Below, piece after piece: positions 61,180-64,000 of a stretch of 64,000 nt of DNA (the first letter of the stretch is position 1; each line of letters starts with the position of its first letter). The notes beneath the pieces were generated by a model. That model made no database searches, was not told the origin of the DNA, and saw only the letters and a program-made list of their open reading frames with translations. Location: assembly GCA_963783175.1 (NCBI GenBank), contig CAWANG010000003.1:216470-280469 (forward strand), in the 5' to 3' direction. The position numbers and the translations under genes are program-made. Source of the stretch: Roseiarcus sp963783175 (GTDB taxonomy: Bacteria; Pseudomonadota; Alphaproteobacteria; Rhizobiales; Beijerinckiaceae).

Positions 61180-61275
61180 CTGATCTTCCAAGGTTACTCG
61201 CTGGCCCACCAGCTTCTTGCGCGCGATGATGAGCGAGCGGACCGCGTGGGCCGGAACCTGTGTGGATCGGTGATG
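61180..61275 (-). mobile_element. Scrap of an IS110-type transposase
   Basis: A short leftward segment reads VPAHAVRSLIIARKKLVGQR, then VTLEDQ, similar to the AVRSLLxARKKLVGQRVTLENQ helix of IS110 transposases. The reading frame is unrelated on both sides. About 32 codons remain and no ends are recognisable. Confidence 0.45.
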
Positions 61276-61288
61276 AGTGACATCGGCT

Positions 61289-62452
61289 CTAGCCTTTGAT
61301 GGCCGCGCATGCGGTATTGGCGGCCTCCGGAATGGCCAGAAAAGTGACAGTGGCCGGATCGAATTGAATCGGACCGGCAGCCGTAGCGCGTCCGTTGATC
61401 TCCGGCAGGTCATCGTTCGGATCAAGCCTGAGTGGCAGCCCGTTCAGCATCGCCGAGGCTGACTGAAGGGTCGCGGCTGAAAGTGTATAGCGCACGCTCG
61501 CTGTAGGCAGTGTGATCTCGCTGCGGTCCGCGCGGCTGTTGTTGATCGCCAGAAGAGCGACACCGCCCGGGTGGCCGCGCAAACATTGGGCGTAGAGGTG
61601 TAGACCCTCACGAGACGCGCCCGCGTCGAGGACAACCGTCCCCATCAAGCGGCGCCAAAGAAGCGCGGCCCAATAATTTGGGCGTGGCCGGAAGTCGCTC
61701 TGATCGATCAAGCCATATTCGCTGGATGCGAGGGTATTGTGAAAGATCGCTTTTGCGCCCCGCTTGGCCAGCCGGCCCATCTGATCCACGTAGCGGAACG
61801 TGTCGAGGAACGTTGAGCCCCATGGATTGCCGCCGCAGGCCGTGTCCGCGGTCTCGGTGATCCAGATCGGCGCGCCTGGCGCATACTTCGCGTGCAGGGG
61901 TTTGTAGAAGTCGAACACCCCGTCGGTCTGCGACAACCATTGCTCGCTAAGTGCAGCGGCGGCTGTCGTGCCGAGCCCCGGCCCCATGGCGTCGCAGCGC
62001 TCAGAGACGGCGCCATAGTAGTGATAGGAAAACACATCGAATTTTGGCTTGGGATCGCCGCCGAGAAGATCGACGGAATGCAACATCGGCATCGTCGGCG
62101 GCACGACGGCGATCCCACCCTCGCCCGCCGATCCCGGACCGACGATCAACATATCGGGTGCCGTGGCCTGGACGAAGGTTCGGAAGGCTGCCTCGTCGCG
62201 CGCGTAAGTCGCGGCTTTGTAGCCAGCGGGGGCGCCGCCGCTGGCGGCAATCGTCGGCTCGTTGAAGAGCTCGGCCGCGGTGATAGTGCCGCCGATCGAC
62301 TTCGTGTAGGCCACAAGCGGCTGAGCCTGCGCAGGTGTCCAAATCCCGTCAGCGTCGCGAACGCCACTGCTGATGGCGAACGAGGTAACAAGCTCCGCGT
62401 CTACCGCACGGGCGAAGGCGATAACACCGGCCCACTGTGCTCGCGTCAGCAC
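61289..62452 (-). CDS. GH79-like glycoside hydrolase, N-terminally truncated
   Basis: Resembles the catalytic part of heparanase/beta-glucuronidase-type GH79 proteins: LTRAQWAGVIAFARAVDAEL, VTSFAISSGVRD, the acid/base Glu in AELFNEPTIA, YHYYGAVSERC, the nucleophile Glu in IWITETADTACGG, then WAALLWRRLMGTVVLDAG and a beta-sandwich end. The frame begins without the first part of the barrel; it stays open to about 62493 (LFIADQIPPSGYQSV) and then meets a stop. So the 5' end is lost. Secretion cannot be judged. Confidence 0.7.
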   Translation of the reverse strand: MLTRAQWAGVIAFARAVDAELVTSFAISSGVRDADGIWTPAQAQPLVAYTKSIGGTITAAELFNEPTIAASGGAPAGYKAATYARDEAAFRTFVQATAPDMLIVGPGSAGEGGIAVVPPTMPMLHSVDLLGGDPKPKFDVFSYHYYGAVSERCDAMGPGLGTTAAAALSEQWLSQTDGVFDFYKPLHAKYAPGAPIWITETADTACGGNPWGSTFLDTFRYVDQMGRLAKRGAKAIFHNTLASSEYGLIDQSDFRPRPNYWAALLWRRLMGTVVLDAGASREGLHLYAQCLRGHPGGVALLAINNSRADRSEITLPTASVRYTLSAATLQSASAMLNGLPLRLDPNDDLPEINGRATAAGPIQFDPATVTFLAIPEAANTACAAIKG

Positions 62453-62549
62453 GCTCTGGTAACCGGACGGCGGGATCTGGTCCGCTATAAAGAGTCATCT
62501 GCAACCAACGCCGCTCCGCAGCGTCTCGGAGGACCACCTCGGTGGTGGG

Positions 62550-62830
62550 CTATGGCGACAATGCCGTCCTCAGGGGGTCGAGTTGGGCCGGGACTTCCGA
62601 GCCATTGAAAGTTAGGCATCCGGCGATGTAGATCGTGGCGAACTTGTTGCTGACGCGCGTGAGGTCGCGATCCCCGACCGACTTGATGCTATCCGCCGCG
62701 TCCCAATAGACCCGCTGCCGCTCAACGACAAAGGCCTGCATCTGAGCGCGGTCCGCCGCGGTCGCTGCCTCGAGCCGGCGTTCGAACTCAGGGCCGGCCC
62801 TGGGAAAACAATATTCGCCCGAGTAATTGC
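62550..62830 (-). pseudogene. Scrap of a mobile-element protein (DUF927-like)
   Basis: One open leftward segment reads EYCFPRAGPEFERRLEAATA, then VYWDAADSIKSVGDRDLTRV and SNKFATIYIAGCL. The SNKFA-x-I-Y-x-AG-x-L pattern reminds me of the DUF927 helicase-like proteins of integrative elements. No start and no catalytic motif are present. It sits between the cut GH79 gene and a broken integrase. Confidence 0.35.
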
Positions 62831-62937
62831 ACGATCTAGAACGCCAAATGTTCTTTTTGAGATACTTTAAAGTTTTCGGGTTGACTTTGATTGCGCAGAG
62901 ACAACCGGCGCTGTTGACCTCATCTGGTGCCCATGAT

Positions 62938-63853
62938 CTACGGTTCGCAGAAGTAGGACCACGCCTCCATCATTTCCCGCCGCTTTTCCAGTGCATCGCC
63001 GCGACGGTAGGCTTGTTCGGCTTTGTCGCCGATCAATGCGCGAGCGCGGCCTCCGCGACTTCCCGCGCGAAATGCGTTTCGTTGCCCGCCCAATCGCGGA
63101 ACGCGCTGCGAAAGCCATGGACGGTCACCCCTTGAACGCCGAGCCGCGCCAGAACCTTGGCCATTGCAACGTGAGAGAGGGGACGCGCGCCGCGCGGGCT
63201 CGGAAAGACAAACTCGCACGTGCGCGTTTGCGGAAGCCCTTCGAGGGTCGCCCGCGAATGGTAAGATAGGGGTACACGATGCTCGCGAGCTGCCTTCATT
63301 CGGGCGGGCGGGACGGTCCAGACATTCACCCCCATGTCAATCTCTGACCAACGCGCCCCGAGTACCTCGCCCGTTCGCGTCGCGGCTTTGCGGTCCACAG
63401 CGGCTTCAGGACAGCAAGTACGGCATCCGTGCCGATCTCATCGACAGGACGAGGCCGAAGTTCGCGCGCGGCCTCGGTGAGGCTCCAGCGCCATTGTTCG
63501 CGGTGCTTCTCGTTGCGCCACTCTTGGACTTTTGCCTCAAGAAGGGCGTCGGCGATCTCGCCGAACGTTGGCTTATTAGCAGGCGCGCGCCTTACCTCCC
63601 GCCGCACCTCGATCGGATTGCTCCCGGATTGAAGGATGCGGCGAGCCTCATCTCGAGCGGCGCGGGCTTCCGCGAGCCCTACCCCTGCGTCGAGCGAGCC
63701 CAGCCCCATTTCAGGGCGGCGTCCGCGCCAGGAAAACCGATAGACCCATGATCGAGTTAGCGACGAAGAAACGCAAAGGTAGAGGCCGTCGCCATCGGCG
63801 TAAATTCCCGGTCCGGCCGTTGCTGCCCTGCGAGCGGTCAGCCTTGAGAGCAC
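62938..63853 (-). pseudogene. Second tyrosine integrase, degraded
   Basis: The N-terminal arm-binding domain is readable (GPGIYADGDGLYLCVSSSLT, RSWVYRFSWRGRRPEMGLGS) and the core-binding start too (WRWSLTEAARELRPRPVDEI). The frame jumps after LKPLWTAKP straight to RTGEVLGARWSEIDMG, so about 80-90 codons are missing. HGFRSAFRDWA carries the His and Arg. A second shift after EVAEAALAH moves IGDKAEQAYRRGDALEKRRE, with the Tyr, to a third frame. No function left. It marks a dead element at the right end. Confidence 0.8.
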
Positions 63854-64000
63854 AACAGTCCCCCATCCAGTCCCCCAACGAGTGGCGGATTATAGCGAAC
63901 CCAGTTGAACGCGCAAGAACGTCGTGTGAAATCATCCGTTTGATTTCTGGTCCCTATCCGCACGCGGGCGAACTCTAGCGGGCGGAAGCTTGTCGGACTC

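Overview
The window looks like chromosomal DNA of a GC-rich alphaproteobacterium of the order Hyphomicrobiales. The evidence is the gene set (rsfS-rlmH-EnvC-like-ctpA, an SDHAF4-like DUF1674 gene divergent from rsmB, gluQ, intracellular PHA depolymerase, Grx4-type glutaredoxin) and codon use strongly biased to G/C at third positions. A Beijerinckiaceae/Methylocystaceae-type host is my inference, not something the sequence proves.

Positions 1-35.3 kb are mostly core genome: an L,D-transpeptidase, moaA, a secreted ricin-lectin/PASTA protein, grxD, phaZ, rsmB, three tandem copies of an 80-residue exported protein, purH, and then a long leftward envelope and ribosome-maintenance run (rsfS, rlmH, EnvC-like, ctpA, a second frameshifted ctpA, and a periplasmic protein) tied together by ATGA stop/start overlaps. 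Next come a quinone oxidoreductase/GST pair, an M23 endopeptidase, gluQ, an AlkA-type glycosylase, an esterase, a VWA protein, a protease-fold protein without its triad, the dTDP-rhamnose genes rfbC-D-B-A, a secreted isoamylase, rdgB, an M48 lipoprotein and a nuclease-like protein.

A complete tRNA-Arg(CCT) at 35294-35370 is the target of an integrated element of about 13.7 kb (35319-48986), bounded by an exact 52-bp repeat of the tRNA 3' part. It carries a tyrosine integrase next to the right repeat, two small HTH proteins, a winged-helix-like protein, and a small/large terminase pair with two unknown genes. I can find no capsid, portal or tail genes. The left end is a cargo zone with a GIY-YIG protein, a SEC-C protein, an EVE plus nuclease-like protein and wrecked serine-recombinase pieces. 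This layout resembles a phage satellite with defence cargo and is the most interesting part of the window.

Right of the element (49-64 kb) lies an unusual accessory zone: a large membrane protein with PKD-like and coiled parts, a rightward set of secreted/membrane proteins of unknown role ending in a MauE-thioredoxin fusion, a phosphoribosyltransferase divergent from a PLP enzyme, and then a junkyard of truncated genes (TPR protein, SDR, IS110 scrap, GH79 glycosidase, a DUF927-like scrap, a broken second integrase) around an intact LysR regulator. Several otherwise healthy genes carry single-base frameshifts. These may be real decay or sequencing error and should be read with that in mind.
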